Source: Poteriospumella lacustris
Taxonomy: Eukaryota > Sar > Chrysophyceae > Chromulinales > Dinobryaceae
Direction: 5' to 3'
Length of the DNA: 29,434 nucleotides
Assembly: GCA_008000375.1 (NCBI GenBank)
Contig: SMOI01000374.1
Location: 1 to 29,434, forward strand
The notes below the pieces were generated by a model. It made no database searches and was not told the origin of the DNA. It saw nothing but the letters and a program-made list of their open reading frames with translations. This document shows positions 1-10,300 of this stretch, piece by piece. Made by a program: the position numbers and the translations under genes. Position 1 is the first letter of the stretch. Every line of letters begins with the position of its first letter.

Positions 1-170
1 GCGGCGAGTGGTGACTGACACAGAAGAGACAGCCGTGTGGCGGCTCGAAAACAAACAACGTGGACTACAGAAGTCATAAACGGAACGAGCTAGCGGCACA
101 TGGACAAAAAAGAGAATGGTGACTGGCATATTCTACGAGATGCAGTCACACACTGGCGCGACTGGCCAGT
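1..170. other. 3' flank of the DUF1769-DUF547 gene
   Basis: Non-coding sequence downstream of the stop codon of the minus-strand gene that ends at 171. It presumably holds that gene's 3' UTR. No RNA gene, repeat or coding frame with family resemblance was seen. Confidence 0.5.
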
Positions 171-3100
171 CTAATGTGCCTCGTCAACAGGGACGGGGGC
201 CATGTTCGCTGAGGGCAGATTACTCTGCGAAGAGCGAAATGCCGTCATTTTCTTGAGATATCGACAGCGGAAGTTGTACGGGCGATAACGCAGGGTCAGG
301 GCCTTCGAATCGGACAACAAAATGCGCAATTGCGAGCGCTGTGGCTTCGAACAATACGGCCACAGCGCATAGAGACAATTGAGAGTCGCTTGAATGACCG
401 TTGGTCCTGCACCGCTACCACCCGCAGCGGCGAGATCACTCTCCGACGAAACATGTGGCAACGAAGCGGCACCGACACTGCTGCCATTGTTGCCACCCAC
501 GACGACCGACGATTGGGCGGTCTGCGGTACGGGCGAAGCAGTCGCTGCGCTGTTGGTCGCATTGGCATTCGGCACGGCGGCGGGTGACGGGAAGAGCAAC
601 GTGTCGGTGGTGCTCTGGTAATCCACCATGGGCAGGCGTGGCATCGTCACCGTCTTCCGGGCGACATCAAACTCCAGCGCCATGTCCAATGTCATGCGCG
701 TCACCTGGTCCAATTGACTGTCGAGCAACTCTGGCGTATAAATGGGTACTTCGTCAATGTTCGACAGCGACCCACAATTGATCGCGAAATGCAAACGGAA
801 ATCGCGGCTATTCGATTCCAAATGGGGAAACGTCGACGAAGGTGGAGCCGGCATCGCGACCGCCGTGAACATGTACGAACGTGACATGTTCGCTTTGAGC
901 ACACAATATTCGATCTCAGCGATCGAGACCAATTCTCCGGCCACAATATACGTGATTTGATTGAAAAAGGCATTCCAATGGTTCCATGCGGGAGGAGGAC
1001 CATAGACCATGCTTCCATGGAGCACCATCACGTGATACAAATTCAAAAAGAACGACGTCTTCTCCGGCTCGGTGAGATTCACCAAGGAAATCGTTTGCAA
1101 GAGACTCAATTCATCCCAAAACCGGATCCAATCACCATCTGAGACACGACTTTGTTCCGTGCGCAACACATGCGACAAATAAAACGCAGCCGCGAGTAAA
1201 CTGGCGATGATATTGCAGGGATGCAAGGGCGCCGTACGGGTCGTCGCGGCAGCGATGGGTTTGAAATGGGCCCGACGGTAATTGAAGACGCGACGCTTGT
1301 CCAACTTCCAACACGCGGGCCGTGCCAGGTAGAATTCTTCGCGGTCGTTCATCGCATCGTTGGTCATCGTGGCTGAGCGAGAATGACCCGCCGACCGCGG
1401 CATTCCCCCGGCTCCTCCCGCACCCGCATCTCCGTTGGATGATGCACCTGCAGCACCAGCCGCCGCCGCCGCTGCCGCCGCTGCCGCAGCATCTGCTGAA
1501 GACAGCAGCAGCATGGCGGAGTCGACAGGCAGCCGATGCGGGGACAACATGCAGTCGCGGTTCATCGCCCGAGAAAACAACGGAATCCATTCGTTCACCA
1601 GCGTATCGCTGTATAAGAGCACGGTGAACACACGGGCGAAGGTTTCGATTTGTAAATACGCGAAACCAGCCATTGGGGATTGTTCCGCAGACAGTGGCTG
1701 CACGCTGAGGATTTGGTCGAGGGGCACGTGGATTTGATTGCGTTTCGACTCGGAACTGCGGCGGAAAATAAGATCGGTGACGGTCAGAACCATGCTTTGT
1801 TCGAGGTAATGGCGACGGGACAGAACCAAGGCGACGGCACTCTCCCAGCTCGTCAAACCATCGCGGGTATTGCGGCGTTCGTTGACGAAATTCGACGCAT
1901 TTTGCAAGAAACTTCGCTCGCTGTCAGTGACGGGGCCCATGGCGGCTTGGAAGCGCTTAAACGCTGGGCTCGTCGGATCGCGTACGATCTGACGGTAAGA
2001 CTCCACGATTTGGCGTCGTCGTTTCTCCAACGGCGACAAGCGACGGTTCTTGGGCAGCTTCGGGAGCGGGACCAACGGCAAAATCTTCGCGATTTCGGAA
2101 TACGACTTCAATCGAGGCGCCTGTGAGTGATACTCGGCTGCGGCGGCACCGGAGGATGACTCGGTGATCTCCAGTGACGGGTGCAATGCCAAGAAATAGG
2201 AGAATTTGCCGCGACCATCACGTTTGGAGTCGTTGAGTTCGATGCAGCCTGGGCAGAAGGCCAAATCGGTCACGTTCTCGTTCTCCCAGTCCATACTGTC
2301 CTCTGCGGTCGACTCGTTGACATCGCCATCATCCAAATCATCGGCGTTGGTGCCCTTGCGTTGGTTCGTGGCCGATGTGCCAGCGGTGGTGGAACCGCTA
2401 CGGTTGTTTATGCGTGCGAACTTCTTACGCAACCAACCGCCGACAGTCGTGCGCTCGACCTTTTGGCGCTGCGGTCCACTCAATCCCGCGCCCATGTTGC
2501 TGCCTGAGGCTGTGCTCATCGTGCGCCCCGATGAGTAAGCAGCGTCGCCTTTTTCTTTCGCGAACGAACCGTCCAGGTTCTACATGTCATGCAGGCCAGC
2601 AGGCAAGCAGGCGGACGTTAAGAGTGCCACGGCTATACGAAGACAAGCACACACACGTACCTTGACGATTTTCCCATCTGGTTGGACGTCTTCGTCGTCT
2701 TCCTCCGATTCGCTGGCGTCTAATGGCTCCGGAGGAGGAGAGACAAGTTGATCCGGCTCTTCTGCGGTGGCTTTGGTGGCGAGCATCGCGGCGTCTTCTT
2801 CGTCAGGCCCGTTCTCTTCCTCCGAATCCAGCGTCGGTAAATCCACAATAGGCAGTGCATCCGGTTCCACTGGCGTCAGTCGCATGTTGAACACGTAGTT
2901 CATCAACCGATTTGGGTGCGAATTGGGAAACTTCGACGCGACTGTGCGAGGCATCTCATAACCGACTGAACAGAACAACGGCAACAGACAAGAGCACACA
3001 ACGCAGCATATTAACAGCCACTCTCATGACACAGACGACGATAATGAACAGGGGGACTCACCTAACTGAATGGAAGCATTTCCAAAGAAAGTACGCAGAT

Positions 3101-3875
3101 CCATGGGCTTGACCATCGGGATGTTGACCATGGTCCAATCCAACAGGTTCAAGTTCGACGTGTTGACACTCAAACTGTACGTATGATCGAGTTTGACTTG
3201 CGCTTCATCAATCGACTTGTATTTCAAGCGCTCTTTTCTATAGTTTATGTCTTCGGTGAATGGAATACCCAGAGGTGGTGGTGTCTCGCCTGGTGGCGTG
3301 ACAATGATTTTGTCCATCGTCGGAAAGATCGGGCCGACGACGTGCGGAAGCTGGTGGTTGGGGTTGTCCATGGACTCTCCGAAGGAGTAGTGCATATCCG
3401 TAACCATTGTGGAACACAGCTTCATGGCAGCCATGGAAATGGATCGGGTAAACAAGCCCAATTCCATTTTGGCACTGGCTTCCGCTCCCACAAAGATTTC
3501 ACCTGCCGGTTGTCTCTTGAATTTTCCTTGCACCTGTACCTCAAACAACCGACGTCTGGAATGCATGGACAGCTGATTAAAAGGTGTTCAACAGCATAAT
3601 GGGCGACAGATGACTCACCTTCCCACGAAGAAGCATTCAAAGTTCTTGTCGATTGGAGCCGTTCGGATCACAATCACGGCGATTCCTTTGAAAAATTCGG
3701 TTTCAAAAGGCGTCGGTTCTCGAGCATTTGGAACGACCGGAATGAATTTCGTAGAATTGTGGGAAAGAAGCTCAACTTTTAGTGTACGGATGGGCGGATC
3801 TGGATATGGCGTAATACCATTGCTACCCACACCCGTGGTCTTCACCGGAGTTGAGCTCATGATTCCAGATTCCAA
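171..3875 (-). CDS. DUF1769-DUF547 fusion protein, four exons
   Basis: Function unknown. Four exons can be joined in frame: 3875-3619, 3555-3062, 2965-2661 and 2579-171, giving about 1154 residues. Donors are GTGAGT, GTGAGT and GTACGT; introns are 63, 96 and 81 nt. The first 300 or so residues match DUF1769: the splice rebuilds FFVGRRRLFEVQVQGKFKR, followed by LHYSFGE and, in exon 3, GYEMPRTV and the HPNRLMNYVF segment. Exon 3 ends in an acidic linker. Exon 4 carries a basic patch, a PH-like stretch (about 600-705), a poly-Ala/Gly tract (about 715-745) and a DUF547 domain (about 800-1010, with EKTSFFLNLYHVMVLHG and LHFAINCGSLS). Each domain is recognised from memory; the single-gene model rests on matching phases. 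The alternative is two adjacent genes, the second starting at the ATG at 2519. That is less likely because the frame is open from the TAG acceptor at 2580. Confidence 0.78.
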
Positions 3876-4293
3876 CTCCTTTGATTGAGAAATTCGCGTT
3901 ACAGGTCAACCGACAGCTACGTAGTTGCACAATTCAAGCGGAAAGTGATCAGAAAGAGGACACGACCATCGAATTCCTCCGACAAGATCACAGAAGAAAT
4001 CGGACACTCCGCCGCCGCCGACGTCGTGATGATTCACAGCTCATCAACCTAGCCTCACCAGACAATCCCAGAGTCTACAGTCGCCAGTATAGGCAGCAAT
4101 TGGTTGTATGTATATACAGTATGCATATGGTAAAACACTCCTCTCTCGATCTATTTATTTGTTAAATAAATAATCGTCAAGTAGACGATTTTACTTTTCG
4201 AATATATCACAAATGGAATGGAAACCACAACTCAACGGCATGATCGCATATACACAATAACCATACACACATCTCCCTCATGGTGCTGTTCTC
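3876..4293. other. Intergenic region: upstream of DUF1769-DUF547 gene, downstream of DUF455 gene
   Basis: About 420 bp between two minus-strand genes. It should contain the promoter and 5' UTR of the gene starting at 3875 and the 3' UTR of the gene ending at 4294. An AT-rich patch near 4150-4176, with TTATTT and AAATAAATAA, could supply polyadenylation signals. A short CCGCCG run lies near 4010. No convincing coding or RNA gene is seen. Confidence 0.4.
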
Positions 4294-5253
4294 TCATCCG
4301 GCGATAGGCAAATACCATTCTTCAGTCATTCCGGCAATTTTTCGGGCATCGTGATTAAATGGCTCCCGCAGTTTTCCTTTGAAAAACTTTCCTGAGAGTT
4401 CGTGAAAAACGTCGACGGGACTATTGAAACCTCTGGTTTTGCAGATTTCTTTGAACCATTTGACTCCAATTGCTACATGACCTATTTCTTCCTTGTAGTT
4501 GTGATCAAGAATGGCGACACTTTCCTTGTCATCAATCTGCACCAACTTCTGTCGCGACTTAGCGTACGTGTCCAAGCCTTTGGCTTCATGGGTGAGGTTG
4601 ATCACTGCCAGTCTGGCCAAAATATCGCCTTTGGTATTCATAAATATTGTAGCCGTCAGGAAATAGCATCATTTGTGCACAAAGCACAGGGATTACTCAC
4701 CTGACGTATCCGTGGCACTTTGCCATAGACCATCTTGAAAGGGGAAGCAACCAAAGTTCAGCCCAAAATTACGTAATCGACCGTCCCATGAAAGAAAATG
4801 GTATGCCTCTTGTTCTGCAATGAACACAAGGTCGTCGATGTATTGCTTGGGGAAGGTTGTCGTAACTTTCCAATACCGTGCCAACAAGTCCCAAAACAAA
4901 TCGATGGCATACGACTCCGCGTTGGCGATACCATGCACCGTAACTTCGACGGTATTCTTCTTGAGCATACGAGCCAACTTTTGTTGATGTTCGTCTTGCT
5001 GATCAACAGGTACTTGCACGTAATCCGACAATGGTCGTGCCGGCGACGGAGGAACTGCGATTGGCTCCGAGGAAGGGCTCACTCGGTGAATTCTACCATC
5101 TTTCCAAGCTTCACAGTACCGCTTTGTCAGTCGAGCTTTCTCAAAGACATCACTCTCAGACAATACACTGACGGCCGCCTCGACGATGGTAATCACATCC
5201 CAAGCCGCAAACTTGGAGGACGAGCGCAGAACAATCAGATCACTTTTCTTCAT
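4294..5253 (-). CDS. DUF455 ferritin-like diiron-fold protein
   Basis: Two exons, 5253-4701 and 4628-4294, are separated by a 72-nt intron with a GTGAGT donor. The splice rebuilds ATDTSGDILARLAVINLTHE, the usual DUF455 junction. The protein is about 295 residues. The ferritin-like four-helix signature is visible: HGIANAESYAIDLFWDL, FIAEQEAYHF (ExxH), LTHEAKGLD (Glu) and EEIGHVAIGVKWF (ExxH), which together supply the expected diiron ligands. An N-terminal part with SDVFEKARLTKRYCEAW matches the helical start of the family. The biochemical role of DUF455 proteins is not established; metal binding is inferred from the ligands. The start is uncertain: 5253 is the first ATG of the main frame, but open frames upstream could be additional 5' exons starting near 5419 or 5585 (see findings). 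Confidence 0.82.
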
Positions 5254-5758
5254 TTCCAATATGGCATGGAAGTTCCCTCAAGTGCTGCTATTGGATCTAG
5301 ATGAGCACAGCTTATTGTTTACTCGAGAATATGGAATACTTGATAGATGATCCATTGGTGGCAGACAAGACCAAGACGAACACGAAGAGCGGAACTTTCT
5401 CTTGTGGTGGAAGAGGCATGCGCACAAAAATGTAACGCCTTTTCGACGACCACCTTGACGTGCCAGGTCCAATCGTGCGTGACTTTTCCGGTTTGCGGTT
5501 TACAAACGAATGTATTGCAAGAGAAGCAACCATTCACGAGGTCATTGAAGTTTAGTTTAAACGTCCTCGGTGGAAGGTATTTCATATATATTTTTTTGAT
5601 TTGCTTCTGAGACAGGTGTGAGTCTTTTGCTTTCGAAAACGAGAGCGATAGTTTCGTTAGGACTGTGGCTACCAGCTGTGGCCGGGTATAGATTGTGTGG
5701 AACCAAAGCATTGATTAGTCGCTCTTCCGAACGTTTGTTCCACTCTCGCGGTTTAAGG
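5254..5758. promoter_or_regulatory. Divergent intergenic region between DUF455 and ApaH-like genes
   Basis: About 500 bp separates the assigned ATGs of two divergently oriented genes, so both promoters must lie here. Part of it (5277-5585) has open minus-strand frames with protein-like composition that may be 5' exons of the DUF455 gene, which would shrink the shared promoter to roughly 170 bp. No specific motif was identified. Confidence 0.4.
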
Positions 5759-6744
5759 ATGACTGAAAGTGTCCGCAAGCATGTGGATTATCAAAGTCTG
5801 GTGCCTGCCCCGAAGCGACCTCATATGGTTCTGTCGGATGCACCGAAGCGATTAATCGTTGTTGGAGACGTGCACGGTTGCTTAGAGGAGCTTCAACAGC
5901 TTTTGGTTGAGTCTAACTACAACAAGAATGAGGGAGATGAAGTGCTTCTGGTGGGTGACCTCGTAAACAAAGGTCCCCTCTCCGCCGAGACTGTTCGATT
6001 CGCACGTGAGAACAACTTTCATTGCATTCGAGGCAATCATGATGATTTCGCTCTATGCCACGCATTGCAGCTTGTCGAGAAAAGCACTCATCCTGGGTTG
6101 CAGTACATCGAGAAATTGACGCAGTAAGAAGTCGCTAGATATGGCCAGCTGGCCTACTTATGCTGTGATGCTAATCGGGCTCTTTTCTATTCCATATTGT
6201 CTATTCACAGGGAAGACATTGATTGGATGGTGGAGTTGCCGTATTCTATTTCCGTTCCTTCTTGGCGAACCATTTTCGTCCACGCTGGTATTGTACCAAC
6301 GGAGGGACTGACCGCACAGACGGCGGGTAACTTGGTCACCATGCGCAACGTCGTCGAAGAAGATGTTGATGGATCAACAACCGTGCGCGGCACAAGCAAA
6401 ATCGACGAAGGTGTTGCTTGGGTAAGCCGCTGGGATGGTCGCCTGGTGAATGCGAAGGACATTGTTGGCAGCGACAATGACGAGTTCGCCAGCGATTGGC
6501 ACGTCATCTTCGGTCATGACGCTCGTCGTGGCCTGCAGCAAACGCCTTATGCGACGGGACTCGATACAGGCTGTTCATACGGTATGATGGATGCTTTCGT
6601 GTCGTCGCTCTCTCGATGTCTTATTGATAATCGTTCGTTCTTTCTTCGACAGGAAAGCAATTGACTGCGGTGATTCTGCCGGAGAAACAACTGGTGCAAG
6701 TGCAAGCCAAGGCCGAATACAGTCCGGTGGGGGACAAAGACTGA
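5759..6744 (+). CDS. ApaH-like metallophosphoesterase (ALPH family)
   Basis: A calcineurin-fold phosphatase of the bis(5'-nucleosyl)-tetraphosphatase (ApaH)-like family, expected to cleave phosphoanhydride bonds of dinucleotide polyphosphates or capped RNA; trypanosome ALPH1 is an mRNA decapping enzyme. Three exons: 5759-6123, 6211-6581 and 6653-6744, about 275 residues. Introns are 87 nt (GTAAGA...CACAG) and 71 nt (GTATGA...CGACAG). Metal-binding motifs in order: GDVHGC (36-41), GDLVNKGP (66-73), RGNHDD (91-96), then FVHAGIVPTEGL, FGHDARRGLQ and GLDTGCSYGKQLTAVILP. The last motif is restored only by the second splice, which supports the model. The start was taken as the first in-frame ATG. 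An upstream open stretch from 5618 has no ATG but could encode an organelle-targeting leader if another exon exists. The true substrate cannot be read from sequence. Confidence 0.87.
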
Positions 6745-7383
6745 GCCATGTGTTTGCATTAGGTCTCGTTGATCATGCTGTTCTGGTTTGTAGTTCTGCT
6801 GTCTGCTGTATCCCTTTAAGTGCCGTGTCTTCTGTTATCAATCCGAGCGGGGTCTGTCTTTCGATGTGTTCACAAGAGGGACAAGAACTCCATTGATCTG
6901 TAGTCTATTTGAGAGGTGGGACAAGAGCAAACCAAAATGATCGTATACAGAGAGACTTGCAAGCTACACAACGATGCTGAAGGTAGTGAGAGAGAAACGA
7001 ATCCGTAGAGCTACGTGGAGGGGGCTTCGCTTGCTTACTTAGCCACGTTTGTCGAGACGACTGTGGTTCTTGTCCGATGGCATTTCCCCAGCTTCACAAA
7101 GCCATGCACCTTAATAAAACTGGAAACAAAGAGAGGAAAACAAAAAAAGAGAAGCAAAAAGGAATAATTGAGGGCAACCTGCGGAAGCAAGTCAATGAGG
7201 TGACTTGGTGTTCGCCGACGGGAAGCGAAGAACACCACAAGGGGAGTTTTTTTGGCGACAAAAATGGCGAGAGCGGGATATGTGAAAGAATCTTGGCGAA
7301 ACAAAACGGTGAAGAAATGAGGGAAAACAGCGGATCGCAGAACAGATGGGGGTGTGTGTTCCTACGTGTGTGTAAGCATGTGC
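6745..7383. other. Convergent intergenic region (ALPH / methionine synthase)
   Basis: About 640 bp between the stop codons of two convergent genes. It should hold both 3' UTRs. An AATAAA lies at 7113-7118 on the plus strand in a purine-rich stretch (about 7110-7330). No ORF here resembles a known family, and no tRNA-like cloverleaf was recognised. Confidence 0.4.
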
Positions 7384-10300
7384 CTAACTGCGCTCGTAAG
7401 CCAAGATAGGCGACAACCACTTCTCCATTTCGTCCAACGCAAAGCTCTTACGCTCCGCGTAACTTGTGACTTGCTCCTTGGTGATCTGTCCAACGGCGAA
7501 ATACTCGCTCTGAGGGTGAGCGAAGACCAAAGCCGACACAGAGGACGCAGGCATCATGGACAGCGACTCCGACAGCTTGATGCCGGTACGCTCTTCCACT
7601 TCCAGAACCTTCCACAAGGTCAACTTCTCCGTGTGATCGGGCTGACTGGGGTAGCCAGGGGCCGGGCGGATACCCTGGTACTTGATCTTGAGCAAGTCCG
7701 CCTCGGCGAGAGACTCGTTGGCAGCATAACCCCACATCTCACGGCGAATATCCAAGTGCACCGCTTCAGCGAAGGCTTCGACCAAACGATCAGCCAATGC
7801 CTGAACCATGATCTTGCTGAAGTCATCGTTGTTCGCTTCGTAGCGAGCCACAGACTCGTCGCAGCCCATACAGGCCACAGCGAACATACCCAAGTGATCA
7901 ATCAAACCAGTCGACTTCGGGGCAATGAAATCGGCCTGACTCAAGTAACGCTTCTCCGAATTGTCGCTCTCGGCTTGCTCACGCAACATGCAGAACTTGC
8001 CCAGAACCTTGGAACGCGTCTCATCGGCGTACACCTCCACGTCTTCGGTACCCACCGTGTTGGCAGGGAACAGACCAACAGCGCCCACCAACTGCAAGGA
8101 CTTCGTCGCCACAATCTCCTTCAACATCGTCTGCGCATCATCGAACAACTTCTTCGCCTCAGCGCCGACCTTCTCGTCGTTGAAGATCTTAGGGTAACCA
8201 CGGTTAGGATAGCGACCACGGAGTTCCCAAGTCTGGAAGAATGGATTCCAATCGATGAAAGGAATCACATCTTCGATGCTCTTCTTCACCACGGTGATAC
8301 CCAACTTACGAGGAGTAGGCGCAGGAGGATTGTCGTTGAAGTCGATGACCAGACGACGGGCAATGGCATCATTCATTGACAGGTACGTGCGACTCTCCAA
8401 ACTGGCGTAGTGGTCCGCACGCAACTCCTCGTATTCCTCCAAGATGGACTCGGCATACTCCGCCTTGTTTTCACTCAACAGGGCAGACATGACGGTGACG
8501 GATCGACTGGCATCGAGGACGTGGATGACGGGGTGATCCAAGTCGCTGAAGGACGGCGAGATCTTCACCGCCGTGTGCATCTTCGAAGTCGTCGCACCAC
8601 CAATCAACAGAGGTTGCTTCATGTTGCGCTTCTTCATTTCACGGGCCACCGTGACCATCTCGTCAAGCGAAGGAGTAATGAGACCAGACAAACCGATCAC
8701 ATCGACGTTCAAACGCTGCGCTTCATCCAAGATCTTGTCACAGGGCACCATCACTCCCAAATCGTACACCTTGAAGTTGTTGCAGCCCAACACGACCGCC
8801 ACAATGTTCTTGCCGATATCGTGCACGTCACCTTTCACCGTGGCGATCAAGAAAGTACCCGCGAATGACGAGGTGTCGTTCTCGTCGACGATATCAGGGT
8901 CCTTGCCCTCGGCAATCATGGCAGCGCGCTTCTCTATCTCCATGAACGGAAGCAAATAGGCCACGGCCTTCTTCATCACACGAGCGGACTTGATGACCTG
9001 CGGCAAGAACATCTTTCCAGAGCCAAACAAGTCGCCGACGATGTTCATGCCACTCATCAGAGGACCTTCGATCACTTCCAACGGACGCGAGCACTTCAAG
9101 CGTGCTTCCTCCACGTCCTTCTCAATGAACTCGGTGATACCTTGAATCAAGGAGTGCGCCAAACGCTCGTTGACATCCTTGTCACGCCAGCTGCTCACCT
9201 TGGCCACCGTTTCTTCCAAAACACCTCCCTTCTTACGAGCCTCCATACGTTGCTTTTCCAACGTCGTACGCTCCAACATCTGCTCCGTAGCGACCGGGGT
9301 CTTGTTCATCACCAAGTTCTCGCACAGAATCTTCAAATCAGGCTCGATTTCGAAGTATGGGATCATTTCGTGAGCGTTCACAATGCCCATGTCCATACCC
9401 GCCTCCACTATGCCGTGGTACAAAAACACCGAGTGAATCGACTCGCGGATCTTGTTCACACCGCGGAACCCGAACGACAAGTTCGAAATACCGCCACTGA
9501 TTTTCGCATACGGACATTGCTCCTTGATGATCTTCGTCGCCTCGATGAAGTCCACCGCATAGTTCGCATGCTCCTCCATGCCCGTGCCGATCGTCAACAC
9601 GTTCGGGTCGAAGATGATGTCCTCCGGAGGGAACTTCACCTCGTTCACCAAAATGTCGTAGCTGCGCTTGCAGATGCGCACCTTCTCCGCACACGTTGCC
9701 GCTTGGCCCTGCTCGTCGAACGCCATCACCACCACGGCCGCACCATGCTTCTTCAACAACGTCGCCTGCGCACGGAACAGCTCCTCGCCCACCTTCAGCG
9801 AAATGCTGTTCACGATCGGCTTGCCCTGGCACCACTTCAGACCCGCCAACACAATCTCGAACTTCGACGCGTCCAACATGAACGGCACCTTCGCGATCTC
9901 CGGCTCCGTCACGGCGATCTTCACGAACTTCTGCATCGCCGCCAGACCGTCCAACATGCCGTCGTCCACATTGATGTCGATCACATGCGCACCGTCCACG
10001 ACCTGCTTCTTCGCAATGTCCATCGCCTCTCCGTACTTGTTCGCCATGATCAGCTTCTTGAACGCAATCGAACCCGCCACGTTGCAGCGCTCACCGATGT
10101 TCAAGAACGGCATGCCCAAGTGGTTGTATTGGTCCTCCACCACCAGGTCCTCCAGGCCCGACAGCCACATCTTCGGTCGGCCCAACGCTGGCAACTCTCT
10201 GGGCTTGTAGCCCTTCTGCTCGATCAGGCCCTTGATGGCCGCAATGTGTCCAGGCGTTGAGCCGCAGCAGCCGCCCACCATGTTCAACCACTTGTTCACG

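Noticed and set aside
5347-5610. Plus-strand frame upstream of the phosphatase as its first exon
   Set aside because: A donor/acceptor pair (near 5576 and 5615) exists, but the spliced frame runs into a stop before reaching the phosphatase domain.
9142-10260. Long Arg/His-rich plus-strand frame across metH (also 11608-12540, 7354-8379 and others)
   Set aside because: These mirror the codon bias of the minus-strand metH gene, recur in both repeat copies and resemble no family; antisense shadows.
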